In this document: in pieces, positions 8,785 to 17,272 of the stretch
Numbering within the stretch: position 1 is the first letter of the stretch
How the letters are laid out: each line of letters opens with the position of its first letter
Origin: Clostridiales bacterium
Lineage (GTDB): Bacteria; Bacillota; Clostridia; Caldicoprobacterales; UBA3941
Direction: 5' to 3'
Assembly (NCBI GenBank): GCA_012735575.1
Contig: JAAYGY010000002.1
Location: 1-64,000, forward strand
DNA length: 64,000 bases
The notes under the pieces: model-generated
Database searches by the model: none
Told to the model about the DNA's origin: nothing
What the model saw: only the letters and a program-made list of their open reading frames with translations
Program-made: the position numbers and the translations under genes

Positions 8785-10029
8785 ATGAAGAAGAGTATGA
8801 AGAATTATATTTTGATTTTTTTTGACACAATACTTTTTGCTAATGCTATGGTTTTTCTTTCCATTAATGTTGTTATACCCTCTTTCCTAACTGACTTAGG
8901 TTCTAGTACCTTTATCATCGGCCTAGCTAGTGCCATAGTCAGTATAGGTACTTTTGTTACTCAACCTGTTTTTGCGCAGCTAGCTATGAATTTACCCTTA
9001 AAACATAAGACCTTTGCTAGAATTTTAATTACACAGAGGATAATTTTCATACTGTACGTAATATTTATCCCTTTCTTCACAAGAATCAGCTTTCAGACGT
9101 CCATAATAGCATTTTTGATTTTCTGGGGAATATTTAATATGTTTGTTGGTTCCTATTCACCTTTTTTTATGAGTATTTTTTCTAAAATAATCGATAATGA
9201 CAAACGTGGCAGGTTGGTTGGTTATAGTGGTGCTATAGGGAATATTATTGCTTTGGGTGCTGCCTCATTAGTAGGGACATTTCTGAAGGATTTTATTTTT
9301 CCCTATAACTATATGTGGATTTTTGGGATAGGAACTTTTCTACTCTTGTTAGATGGAATTTTATTTCTATTAGTTAAGGAGCCACCAGAGCCTGTAGAAA
9401 AAGGCAAGATTAGCTATTTGCAATATATAAAAGCGGTACCCAAGGCTATAAAGGAGTCCCCGGGATTTGCCAGAGCTGTTTTAGGAAATAGCTTTATTGT
9501 TGTGTCCAATATATCCCTGTCTTACTATACTCTATATGCAATTAGAAATTACCAAGCTGGTCCGACCCAAATTGCAGCCTTTACATCTATATCTGTAATT
9601 CTTAACACTCTGGGTAATACAGTATTTGGAGGATTGGCTGACCGGCATGGACATAGGAAAGTTCTGAAATGGGCTGCTATTTTCGGTACAATAGCCATGT
9701 TAGTAATTGTTGGAATACCAGGCCTATATGCTGTATACATAGCCTTTGCTTTTAGTACCCTTTGTAACAGCGGATATTTCATTAGTTCAGGTGTAAACAT
9801 AGTTCAAAACAGTCCTGAAGGTCGGGTTCCCATATACATAAGTATCAATACTCTAATTACATTAGTAGTTTCATCCTTGTTAACCATGCTTAGTGGTATA
9901 GTAATAGATAAATTTTCGTTTCTCCCTGTATTTATACTTACCGGCATTTCAGCAATACTAGGTGTTATATTGTTTTCCCAAAACAAATGGATAGGTATAA
10001 GAAAAAAACAGTTCAGTAAAGGACAGTAG
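8785..10029 (+). CDS. MFS transporter
   Basis: A 414-residue major facilitator protein with about 12 hydrophobic segments. The loop after TM2 has KHKTFARILITQR, and the loop of the second half has GGLADRHGHRKVLKW, which matches the GX3D(R/K)XGRK-type motif A. A central cytoplasmic loop (EPPEPVEKGKISYLQ) separates the halves. The substrate is unknown; drug or metabolite efflux is typical. The ATG at 8785 is preceded by AGAGGG. It stands alone between the pdh operon and HPr, so context gives no substrate hint. Confidence 0.85.
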   Translation: MKKSMKNYILIFFDTILFANAMVFLSINVVIPSFLTDLGSSTFIIGLASAIVSIGTFVTQPVFAQLAMNLPLKHKTFARILITQRIIFILYVIFIPFFTRISFQTSIIAFLIFWGIFNMFVGSYSPFFMSIFSKIIDNDKRGRLVGYSGAIGNIIALGAASLVGTFLKDFIFPYNYMWIFGIGTFLLLLDGILFLLVKEPPEPVEKGKISYLQYIKAVPKAIKESPGFARAVLGNSFIVVSNISLSYYTLYAIRNYQAGPTQIAAFTSISVILNTLGNTVFGGLADRHGHRKVLKWAAIFGTIAMLVIVGIPGLYAVYIAFAFSTLCNSGYFISSGVNIVQNSPEGRVPIYISINTLITLVVSSLLTMLSGIVIDKFSFLPVFILTGISAILGVILFSQNKWIGIRKKQFSKGQ

Positions 10030-10120
10030 ACAAGATTTTATTTTTAGGATATTATACTTATAATAAGGAATTACAAGAGCTATTAGACTTATATCATTTT
10101 ATTTGGGGGAAAGGGAAGAG

Positions 10121-10387
10121 ATGTTAGAGAAAGAGTTTGTAATAAATGACGAAACTGGTTTACATGCTCGACCAGCAGCTAAATTTACTAAAGTAGCTAA
10201 TTCCTTTAAATCGGAGATACGAGTGATTAAGGGCGACAAAACAGGCAATGGTAAAAGCCTTTTATCTATACTTGCCCTGGGTATTTTTGGAGGCACTAAA
10301 TTCACAGTAAAAATCGTAGGACCAGATGAAGTCGAGGCAATGTACAGTATAACACGATTAATCGAAAGAAATTTTAAAGAAGATTAG
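10121..10387 (+). CDS. HPr-family phosphocarrier protein
   Basis: An 88-residue HPr homologue. The phosphorelay histidine is H15 in TGLHARPAA, and the regulatory serine aligns at S46 in NGKSLLSILALG, the site used by HPr kinase in Firmicutes. Start: ATG 10121 after AAAGGGAAG, giving standard HPr length; an upstream TTG (10103) adds six non-conserved residues. No PTS enzymes are near; dinB follows after 30 bases, an unusual neighbour. It could serve sugar uptake (ptsH) or only catabolite regulation (Crh-like); having both His15 and Ser46 favours a true HPr. Confidence 0.9.
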   Translation: MLEKEFVINDETGLHARPAAKFTKVANSFKSEIRVIKGDKTGNGKSLLSILALGIFGGTKFTVKIVGPDEVEAMYSITRLIERNFKED

Positions 10388-10417
10388 TATCTTTGTGAGA
10401 AGTGCTAAGGAGAGGAA

Positions 10418-11467
10418 ATGTCAGAGCTCAAGGTTATTCATTTAGACATGGATGCTTTTTATGCTGCTGTAGAGCAAAGAGATCATCCTCAATACAGAGG
10501 CAAGCCTGTGGTTGTAGGAGGAGATCCAAAAGGGAGAGGAGTTGTTAGCACAGCATCCTATGAAGCCAGAAAGTTCGGTGTTCATTCGGCAATGTCATGT
10601 AAACGTGCAGCTGAACTATGTCCAGGTGCCATATTTTTACCTGTAGATATGGACAAGTATAAGAAAGAGTCCAGGAAGATCCATTATATTTTTAGGAAAT
10701 ATACATCAATAATTGAGCCAATTTCTATTGACGAAGCTTTTTTAGAGATAGAAGATGGAAATGCAGTGGATATAGCTAAAAAAATAAAGGAGGACATATA
10801 TAATAGTACAGGATTAACTGCTTCTGTTGGAGTTTCATATAATAAATTTGTGGCAAAATTGGCATCAGATATGAAAAAACCAGATGGTTTTACCGTAATT
10901 ACCTATGATGATGCTCAGCGCATTCTACCCGAGCTGCCAATACGAAAGATTTGGGGAGTGGGAGAGAAAACAGAAAAAGAGCTTAACAATATAGGTATTT
11001 TTACCGTAAAAGATTTACTACAATATGATCATGAGTTTTTATTGAAAAATTGGGGCCGAAGGGCACATGAACTATTGCAATTATGTCAGGGTATAGATTA
11101 CAGTCCGGTTCAAATAGATCAAGAAATAAAAAGCATGGGTGAAGAAACTACCCTAAAAGAGGATACGATGGATCTAGATGTTTTGAGGAATTACCTTAAA
11201 GATTTTTCCCTAGCCATAAGTGGCCGAATGTCTCAGAAGGGAATTGAATGCAGAACTATTACTGTGAAAATAAAATATAATGATTTCAAAATAATAACCA
11301 GAGGCACTACTTTAAACAGGGCTACAAATTCACCGTATACCCTTTATGAGTGTGCCTCTGAGATATTAGACAGTAGAGTTCCTTTGGTTAGACCTGTCAG
11401 ACTTATAGGTCTTCAGGTATCAAACTTGATATATCCTTATGATCCAGTTCAGATATCATTTCTATAG
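10418..11467 (+). CDS. dinB: DNA polymerase IV (Y-family)
   Basis: Error-prone translesion polymerase. The first catalytic block HLDMDAFYAAVEQRDHP holds the metal-binding Asp, the second is SIDEAFLE, and YNKFVAKLASDMKKPDG, the helix-hairpin-helix (IRKIWGVGEKTEKEL) and the little-finger domain follow in order. The 349-residue length is normal. The C-terminus ends in IYPYDPVQISFL; a QLPLF-like beta-clamp motif may be represented by QISFL. The ATG at 10418 follows AAGGAGAGG. It is probably co-transcribed with the HPr gene. Confidence 0.95.
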   Translation: MSELKVIHLDMDAFYAAVEQRDHPQYRGKPVVVGGDPKGRGVVSTASYEARKFGVHSAMSCKRAAELCPGAIFLPVDMDKYKKESRKIHYIFRKYTSIIEPISIDEAFLEIEDGNAVDIAKKIKEDIYNSTGLTASVGVSYNKFVAKLASDMKKPDGFTVITYDDAQRILPELPIRKIWGVGEKTEKELNNIGIFTVKDLLQYDHEFLLKNWGRRAHELLQLCQGIDYSPVQIDQEIKSMGEETTLKEDTMDLDVLRNYLKDFSLAISGRMSQKGIECRTITVKIKYNDFKIITRGTTLNRATNSPYTLYECASEILDSRVPLVRPVRLIGLQVSNLIYPYDPVQISFL

Positions 11468-11468
11468 C

Positions 11469-11551
11469 CTCCTTCCAAATGAATAAGGGCTATATTTGAA
11501 TAAAAAAAATAATTAGGGAAAATATTCAAATATAGGGCAAAATGGAAGGAG
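11469..11551 (+). promoter_or_regulatory. Two-tier hairpin burying the RBS of the next gene
   Basis: Immediately after the dinB stop, CTCCTTCCA (11469-11477) is perfectly complementary to TGGAAGGAG (11543-11551), which is the ribosome binding site of the 87-residue gene. Inside, CTATATTTGAATA (11490-11502) pairs perfectly with TATTCAAATATAG (11523-11535). Together this makes a 13-bp inner and 9-bp outer stem. It may act as a translational switch or a transcript end. Confidence 0.6.
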
Positions 11552-11559
11552 TGAATCCG

Positions 11560-11823
11560 ATGGAAACTGGTCAGCTAATAAAAAAATTCACCAAAGAGGG
11601 AAATAGAAAATTAGATAAAGAGTATTCAGGCACAAGAAAAGCCATATATCAACTTGCTTTTGAAAAAACTCGGGAATACATGCGTGTAGGTGATGTGGGC
11701 TTAGGGCCAGATGAAAGGGAAATATTGACTATACTCATTGCTAATAGTATGATGCAAAGTTTTTCACTAGGATATGGTATTGGAAAAGTTGAGGGTTTAA
11801 CCAATAGGCAGATTCATCTATAA
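11560..11823 (+). CDS. Hypothetical small protein
   Basis: An 87-residue soluble protein that I do not recognise. It is predicted helical and charged at the N-terminus (LIKKFTKEGNRKLDKEYSGTRKAIYQLAFEK is rich in Lys/Glu), with a C-terminal SFSLGYGIGKVEGLTNRQ. The ATG at 11560 is chosen because GGAAGGAG ends 8 bases before it; an earlier in-frame ATG at 11542 overlaps the ribosome binding site. That site lies inside a long hairpin, so translation may be controlled. No membrane segment or known motif was seen. Confidence 0.65.
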   Translation: METGQLIKKFTKEGNRKLDKEYSGTRKAIYQLAFEKTREYMRVGDVGLGPDEREILTILIANSMMQSFSLGYGIGKVEGLTNRQIHL

Positions 11824-11904
11824 GAAAAAAATAGCTTTTAGCAGATCATTGTGCTAAGATATAAGTATAAATAATAGAGAATATATTGGATTGAAAGGTG
11901 TTTT

Positions 11905-13611
11905 ATGGGGGTGCAAATAAACAGATTCAAGAAAAATATTAAATGGAAAGACCGGCCTCTCATTTTAGGTATTTTTGCAGCAACCATCCTGTTATATGTT
12001 TTGCTTAAACTCTGCGAGGATAGGTCTTTTTTTGTATTATCAGCTGATACTTTACTTGCTCTATATATAATTTTGGAGATTGCGGCTATTGGCATAGCCT
12101 TTTGCGTTTTTGTTGTTACATACTACTCATCATCGCATACTCAAGGGGCATCTGTATTTATAATTGCATGTACTTTTTTATCCGTCACTCTGTTAGATAT
12201 GGTGCATATTTTTTCATATAAAGGTATGCCATACTTTTTAACCATATCTTTACCCCAAAAGGCTACAGCCCTATGGATGGTTTCCAGGCTAGTAATGTCT
12301 ATAGGAATGTTTATTGCAAGCCTTCTTCCTAGTAGAAAGAGGATAGAGGGTTATCCAGGTGTTTATATTGCAATAGATATCATTCTAACCCTGCTAACAA
12401 TAGCTCTGGTTGTTTACAAATCAAATCTCTTGTCTTCTGTATATTTGGAAGGGGAGGGTTCTACCTCATTTCATATAGGTTTTGAGCTTTTTATATCAGC
12501 TCTTTTATTGATAACTGCAGCCATCTATCATAGGCAATATATAAAAGACGATAAAAATATAGTATATATCCTGTTGGTTGCTGGGTTTTTAATTGCTGCT
12601 TTAGGAGAAATGGCCTTTACTTTAAATACCGTAAACGATGGAGCATATGCTACATACAATCTGCTAGGATATTTGTATAAACTTGTAGCCCGTTTCTTGA
12701 TTTTTCGGGGGCTTTTTATCATCAATATTAAAAAACCGTATATGGAATTATCAGAAGCCAAGAAAAGATTATATAATTACGTTGATGATCTGGAAAGATC
12801 TGTGGAGCAAAGAACCAAGGAAATAACTCGTGCAAATGAAAAAATAATAAAGAATCTGAGGGATGCCAAGCATATCCAAATGGCATTGATGACTACAGAA
12901 TTTCCCAAGGTCCCAGGGATGGAGTTTGCAGCCAAATATCTTCCTTGTGAACAGATAGGTGGAGACTTTTATAATGTTTTCCGCTTGGATGAACAGCATA
13001 TTGGCATCTTAATAGGTGATGTAGCCGGACACGGAGTATCTGCAGCTATGGTAAATGTTTTCATAAACCAAAATATGAGGTTTAGGATAGATTATGAAGA
13101 TAATAAATACCGCATTTTGACTCCCAGGGGGGTTTTAATGAATTTGTATCATATTTATAATAATATGTCCTTTCCTGAGGAAATGTATGTAGTTCTTTTC
13201 TATGGTATTTACAATACTGAAACTGGCAAGTTAACCTATGCATCAGCGGGGATGAACACCTATCCAGTAATTATCAAGAGCAATGGAAAGGTGTCCTATA
13301 TAAAACTTGATGGTTTCCCTATATGTAAATTTGGTAAATACTTTAAACCCGACTATGAGACCAAGACCATAGACCTGGCTCCGGGGGATTCCTTAGTATT
13401 TTATAGTGATGGATTAAGGGAGATAGATCGTAAGAGACCTGATCTTTTTACTACAGAAAATATTATGGAGTATTTAAAAGGAATGGAGAAATACACAGCA
13501 AAAGAGATATGTCAGGAACTATTTGGCGCTTATCATACCTTACTTGGTGGTAATGAGATGTTGGATGATGTAACCATTTTAGTTGTCAAAACTCCACCGT
13601 CTAAGATATAA
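11905..13611 (+). CDS. MASE3-domain membrane protein with SpoIIE/PP2C-type phosphatase domain
   Basis: A 568-residue membrane-bound signalling protein. The N-terminal ~280 residues carry about eight hydrophobic segments and the MASE3 sensor hallmark DMVHIFSYKGMPYF. A short coiled region follows (about 285-325, LYNYVDDLERSVEQRTKEI). The C-terminal ~240 residues are a SpoIIE/RsbU-type Ser/Thr phosphatase with GGDFYNVF, IGDVAGHGVSAAM, YASAGMNTYP, FYSDGLREI and DDVTILVV, the Asp residues of which bind Mn/Mg. Such proteins usually dephosphorylate an anti-sigma-factor antagonist. No partner STAS or kinase gene is adjacent, so the target is unknown. The ATG at 11905 follows AAAGGTG. Confidence 0.85.
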   Translation: MGVQINRFKKNIKWKDRPLILGIFAATILLYVLLKLCEDRSFFVLSADTLLALYIILEIAAIGIAFCVFVVTYYSSSHTQGASVFIIACTFLSVTLLDMVHIFSYKGMPYFLTISLPQKATALWMVSRLVMSIGMFIASLLPSRKRIEGYPGVYIAIDIILTLLTIALVVYKSNLLSSVYLEGEGSTSFHIGFELFISALLLITAAIYHRQYIKDDKNIVYILLVAGFLIAALGEMAFTLNTVNDGAYATYNLLGYLYKLVARFLIFRGLFIINIKKPYMELSEAKKRLYNYVDDLERSVEQRTKEITRANEKIIKNLRDAKHIQMALMTTEFPKVPGMEFAAKYLPCEQIGGDFYNVFRLDEQHIGILIGDVAGHGVSAAMVNVFINQNMRFRIDYEDNKYRILTPRGVLMNLYHIYNNMSFPEEMYVVLFYGIYNTETGKLTYASAGMNTYPVIIKSNGKVSYIKLDGFPICKFGKYFKPDYETKTIDLAPGDSLVFYSDGLREIDRKRPDLFTTENIMEYLKGMEKYTAKEICQELFGAYHTLLGGNEMLDDVTILVVKTPPSKI

Positions 13612-13653
13612 TTAAGATATAATAACAAAGATTTTTGAAAGAGGGTAGTTACT

Positions 13654-13899
13654 TTGGAAAAAAGGATTGGGGTTATAGGTATCGTAGTGGAGAACCATGA
13701 AGAATCAGGAAGTACTGTCCAAGAGGTGTTATCCAAGTATTCTTCTATTATAATAGGAAGAATGGGTATTCCCTATAGGAAGAGAGGTATTTCTGTAATA
13801 TCCATCATTGTAGAAGGCGATACAGATGAAATAGGTGCTTTAACTGGAAGGTTGGGCAATCTAAAGGGAGTAACCGTTAAGACAGCGTTAACATCATAG
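13654..13899 (+). CDS. TM1266-family iron-only hydrogenase system putative regulator
   Basis: An 81-residue ACT-like ferredoxin-fold protein matching the TM1266 family (ATTVQEVLSKYSSIIIGRMGIP-type core, here with GSTVQEVL and IIIGRMGIPYRKRGISVISI). Members are found with [FeFe]-hydrogenase and its maturation genes and resemble NikR C-terminal domains. Here no hydrogenase gene is nearby in the window. A TTG start at 13654 follows GAGGG. Role is inferred from family only; ligand unknown. Confidence 0.75.
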   Translation: MEKRIGVIGIVVENHEESGSTVQEVLSKYSSIIIGRMGIPYRKRGISVISIIVEGDTDEIGALTGRLGNLKGVTVKTALTS

Positions 13900-13906
13900 T
13901 ATTTAA

Positions 13907-13940
13907 AAAGTGCCGGTTGAAAGGGTTCAATCGGCACTTT
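13907..13940. terminator. Bidirectional terminator between converging genes
   Basis: A 15-bp stem with one G-U pair (AAAGTGCCGGTTGAA at 13907-13921 and TTCAATCGGCACTTT at 13926-13940, loop AGGG) is followed by CCTTTTCTT on the plus strand and preceded by A-rich sequence. It serves the TM1266 gene and the minus-strand gene, whose last codons it overlaps. Confidence 0.85.
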
Positions 13941-14904
13941 CCTTTTCTTCAGAATCCAAAGAAAGTAGCTGGGCCATTTTCATGATTAGATCTAGAGATT
14001 TAGCTTGTTCAGGTTTTAACACGGATTTAAGTGAATGGGATATAGCGTCTATATTTATGGCTTTATTATCCTCCTCATAATTTTCTGGGGCTGTATCTGC
14101 ATCAATATCTGCATTTGAAGTAATTTTATTTTCAGCTGTAATAGATGAATTATCATTTTCAGAAGAATTGATCCCTTGTGCAAGGTCTATGGTTTCCATT
14201 AACTTTAAAATATTACTTATCTGATTGAAATGCTGCTGTCGTTCACCAGGAATCAAAATTTTTATAATATCAATTAAATCAATTACCTTTGCCAGACTAT
14301 TCTTATTTGAGTTTTGTACCTCTAAACTTCGCTGCTTGAACCTATTGAGACGATACGCTAACACCTCAAGGCTATCTATGGTATTCAATATGCGATTTAG
14401 AAGGATTTGATTTTCTACTGATATATAAGGCTGAATTGATCTAATAATGCCAATAGCCCTTTCTTGATAGCCGGATGTTTGCATACTGGTGTCCGATTTG
14501 CTAAATTTGTAATAAGACCCCCTTAATAGACTCTCTAATAGGGATTTTGCCTCTGTCAATCCAAAAATAAAGTTAATTCCATCCTGATATTCTGAATCAA
14601 GATAAGGATAGATAGAAGATAATATATCTAATATTGTATCCCAATCATCGAAGTTATCTTCAGTTTTATTCCTTGAGACAGTTCTTGCTTTATCTCTTTT
14701 TATGTACGGCGAAACCAATAGTATAAGTAAGATAAGGCGCAGAGGATTCTTTTGATTTGGTGGTGCGTAGGTGAATCCCAGGGGTATATTTTTTTCTTCT
14801 GTTTTAGGATTGCTGTTTATTGGTATTGGTGCCCTATGACTATTATTAAGCATGGAGAAAGAATTTACATACGAACTATATTGAGGAGCATTTAAGAGTT
14901 CCAT
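13927..14904 (-). CDS. Hypothetical protein with about four repeated helical units
   Basis: A 325-residue soluble protein that I do not recognise. A low-complexity N-terminus (1-60) includes a short hydrophobic stretch (PLRLILLILLVSPY). Four units with the pattern (I/L)(K/R/S)x(I/V)xP follow: ILSSIYPYLDSEYQ at about 93, IIRSIQPYISVEN at about 150, IIKILIPGERQQHF at about 213, and LKSVLKPEQAKSL at about 292. Each continues as an amphipathic helix. An acidic Asn/Asp-rich linker (about 240-285) separates the last unit. The same unit recurs in the divergent neighbour at 15059. Start: ATG preceded by AAAGGAGG. Function is unknown. Confidence 0.7.
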   Translation of the reverse strand: MELLNAPQYSSYVNSFSMLNNSHRAPIPINSNPKTEEKNIPLGFTYAPPNQKNPLRLILLILLVSPYIKRDKARTVSRNKTEDNFDDWDTILDILSSIYPYLDSEYQDGINFIFGLTEAKSLLESLLRGSYYKFSKSDTSMQTSGYQERAIGIIRSIQPYISVENQILLNRILNTIDSLEVLAYRLNRFKQRSLEVQNSNKNSLAKVIDLIDIIKILIPGERQQHFNQISNILKLMETIDLAQGINSSENDNSSITAENKITSNADIDADTAPENYEEDNKAINIDAISHSLKSVLKPEQAKSLDLIMKMAQLLSLDSEEKESAD

Positions 14905-15058
14905 AGGATACCTCCTTTATAGACCTATATTCTCCATATTATGCTGCTGCTTTTAAAAGGTGAATAAAATATTTTTAATAAAGAGTTTTACAGTATCAAT
15001 ACTTATATTTGTGAATAGGATGATATTAGGACCGAAACTTGGGAAAGGGTGGGATAAA

Positions 15059-15277
15059 ATGGATATTAATAAAGATAACATGGAAAAAATGGCCAGACTG
15101 TTTAATAACCTGGAGGGAAAGCCGGAAGATCAGGTAATTAGAGAAATAGCTCATCTTATAAAATCGGGTCAGGCAGGCATAACACCTGCCAAAGCTAAGC
15201 AAATGATTAAAACTATACTGCCTATGATGGATAGTAATCAAAGAAGAAAGTTAGAAAAGCTTCTTAGAGTTTTATAA
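15059..15277 (+). CDS. Small helical protein sharing a motif with its divergent neighbour
   Basis: A 72-residue, Lys-rich, all-helical protein. Its C-terminus MIKTILPMMDSNQRRKLEK has the same (I)KxI(L)P unit seen four times in the minus-strand neighbour, followed by the same helix with leucines (KLLRVL). The ATG at 15059 is chosen because of GGGTGGG about 6 bases upstream; the open frame extends to 14960 but without a ribosome binding site. The pair is divergent around a 154-base gap. The function is not known. Confidence 0.65.
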   Translation: MDINKDNMEKMARLFNNLEGKPEDQVIREIAHLIKSGQAGITPAKAKQMIKTILPMMDSNQRRKLEKLLRVL

Positions 15278-15279
15278 AA

Positions 15280-15312
15280 AAAGGTCCGCTAGCCTAAATG
15301 CTGCGGATCTTT
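15280..15312. terminator. Bidirectional terminator
   Basis: AAAGGTCCGC (15280-15289) pairs with GCGGATCTTT (15303-15312) with one G-U pair and a 13-base loop. Plus-strand U-rich TTTATCTTT follows, and minus-strand U-rich sequence precedes. It overlaps the 3' end of the class V aminotransferase gene. Confidence 0.75.
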
Positions 15313-16451
15313 ATCTTTCTACTGATTTCCCCTACTGCCTTAATACAGGCTTTAACTTCTTCCAATGTGGTATATATTCCAGGGCTAAATCGGACAGTTC
15401 CCTGTTCTTTGGTACCTATGGTACTGTGGGCAAGGGGTGAGCAATGCAAACTCCCCCTGGTGGCAATATTGTACTTCTGACTTAATATATTTACTATTTC
15501 TCTGGAATCCCTATCCCAAATATTTATAGATATAATTCCAGTTCTAAGTTTAATATTAGTAGGTCCGTATATTTTTACGCCTTCCATTTGGGAGAAAGCA
15601 TTTACAAAGAGTTTTTCCAAATTAGTAATATGGGCCATAATTTTGTGTTGTCCTTTGTTTAAAATATATTCTATTCCCGCACCTAACCCTGCAATTCCAG
15701 GTGTGTTTAAAGTCCCTGACTCATAACGGTCAGGCAAGAAATCTGGTTGATATATGCTTTCGGATTGGCTGCCTGTGCCTCCTTCCCTAATTTGCTTTAG
15801 ATCCACGCCTTCCCTGATATAAAGAACACCAGTACCTTGAGGACCCAGGAGCCCTTTGTGTCCAGGCATTGCTACCAGATCAACCGGTAATTTTCCTAAA
15901 TCTATAGGAAGGCAGCCTGCTGTTTGTGCAGCGTCCAATAGATAATAGATACCATAATTTCTTGCTATTTTGCCAATCTCTTCAATAGGCATTAAGGAAC
16001 CAGTTACGTTGGATGCATGGGTTGTTACAATAAGCCGGGTATTTGGTCTAATACTTTTTTCTATGTCCATAGGATCCAGGAGCCCTTGACTATCAGCAGA
16101 AACTATAGTAGTTTCAATTTCCATCTCTGCCAAATGCATGAGGGGTCTTATGACAGAATTATGTTCCATGGATGTAGTTATAACATGATCGCCTTTCTTT
16201 AAAGTACCCTTGATGGCAAGATTTAGGCTATCAGTTGTGTTATAAGTAAAAATCATTCTAAAAGGGTCGGTAACATTAAACAGTTGACAGAGCATTTCCC
16301 TGCCATAAAGAAGAATGTTAGCTGCCTCTACTGCCATGGTATGGCTAGAGCGTCCGGGATTAGCACCATATCTTTTCATGGTTTTTAATACATTAGTGTA
16401 AACTGAATCAGGCTTTGGCCAGGATGTGGCAGCATTGTCCATATATATCAT
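15294..16451 (-). CDS. Class V aminotransferase, cysteine desulfurase-like (EF2568/TIGR01977 type)
   Basis: PLP enzyme of the cysteine desulfurase / selenocysteine lyase fold, 385 residues. Motifs: YMDNAATSWPKP at the N-terminus, TYNTTDSLNLAIKG, TSMEHNSVIRPL, LDAAQTAG, the PLP lysine in MPGHKGLLGPQGTGVLY, and GTGSQSES with YESGTLNTPGIAGLGAGI. These match the TIGR01977 group rather than IscS or SufS. Near the C-terminus RGSLHCSPLAH carries a plausible active-site Cys. It is divergent from a DUF3343 (Se/S-carrier-like) gene, a pairing consistent with sulfur or selenium mobilisation. The exact substrate is not shown by sequence. Confidence 0.85.
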   Translation of the reverse strand: MIYMDNAATSWPKPDSVYTNVLKTMKRYGANPGRSSHTMAVEAANILLYGREMLCQLFNVTDPFRMIFTYNTTDSLNLAIKGTLKKGDHVITTSMEHNSVIRPLMHLAEMEIETTIVSADSQGLLDPMDIEKSIRPNTRLIVTTHASNVTGSLMPIEEIGKIARNYGIYYLLDAAQTAGCLPIDLGKLPVDLVAMPGHKGLLGPQGTGVLYIREGVDLKQIREGGTGSQSESIYQPDFLPDRYESGTLNTPGIAGLGAGIEYILNKGQHKIMAHITNLEKLFVNAFSQMEGVKIYGPTNIKLRTGIISINIWDRDSREIVNILSQKYNIATRGSLHCSPLAHSTIGTKEQGTVRFSPGIYTTLEEVKACIKAVGEISRKIKIRSI

Positions 16452-16634
16452 TTTTACTCCCCCGATTCTTCATGTAACAAAAATAGAAGATATAAATATA
16501 TTAGTAATATAAAATCTTAATTTTGAGTCTTAGGTCAATATTATATTAACTATGGTTATAGAAGGTGCTCAAGGAGCAAATTGAGAACCATGATCTTGAT
16601 AATTAAAATTAGATGAAAGGTTAGGAGGTAACCT

Positions 16635-16910
16635 ATGCCGGTAGTTGAAGAATTCAATTTTATATCCTTTAATTCCAGGCAACATGCTTTATACTTTAGC
16701 CAACTATTAAAAAATGCAGGCTATGACTCACAAATAATTTCTACTCCTAAAGGGGTAGCTTTAGGCTGCGGATTATCTGTGAAATTTTCTCCTCATATAA
16801 CATCAAATGTTTATAATATATACAAGCAAAGCAGACTCCCTATAGTGGGTTTTTATTCAATGAAACGGATAGGGAATTATAGGGAATTAGTTAGAATTCC
16901 TTTAAAATAG
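16635..16910 (+). CDS. DUF3343 putative Se/S carrier-like protein
   Basis: A 91-residue protein of the DUF3343 family (putative Se/S carrier-like). FNSRQHALYFSQLLKNAGYD and the conserved Cys in STPKGVALGCGLSVKF match the family core. The ATG at 16635 follows TTAGGAGGT. It is divergent from the class V aminotransferase, with which family members are commonly neighbours. The proposed role is to accept sulfur or selenium on the Cys; that is a family-level hypothesis. Confidence 0.82.
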   Translation: MPVVEEFNFISFNSRQHALYFSQLLKNAGYDSQIISTPKGVALGCGLSVKFSPHITSNVYNIYKQSRLPIVGFYSMKRIGNYRELVRIPLK

Positions 16911-17272
16911 CTCTAGGATCCGGGAGATTCTATTTTTTATATTATTTATATAAGATTGTGTATATGTTTATTACTACAACAATATAACTTTTATAATTTA
17001 CTGCATAAGTTGATTAATATAGCTTACTGTCCTAGTTTAAGTAGTGGTTAAATGAATATTATGAGATATTGACAATTGAAGGTATTCGCTGATTTGGAGA
17101 AAATTAGATTTTCAGATTTCTCCAAATCAGTGATAAAATGAACTCTAAAGAGTCATTATGAGTACAATAATTTTGTTTATTCCAGCACTTATGGCATAAT
17201 AGTATTAAGATATTTGTTGGGATAAATATAATAATATTTGCAGACAAGTAATATTCCGAAAGGGTGACATAA
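16911..17272. other. 362-base AT-rich gap without a gene
   Basis: No credible coding frame was found. It holds a weak terminator-like hairpin just after the DUF3343 stop (AATAG with CTATT, then TTTTTA, about 16906-16937) and a strong inverted repeat at 17089-17130, described separately. A TTGACA at 17069-17074 has no good -10 at 17 bases. Confidence 0.6.
17089..17130. repeat. Perfect 14-bp inverted repeat upstream of nth
   Basis: CTGATTTGGAGAAA (17089-17102) and TTTCTCCAAATCAG (17117-17130) are exact reverse complements around a 14-base loop, extendable outward by a G-U and a C-G pair. No U-run follows. It lies 143 bases before nth and is not explained by any gene end. Confidence 0.6.
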
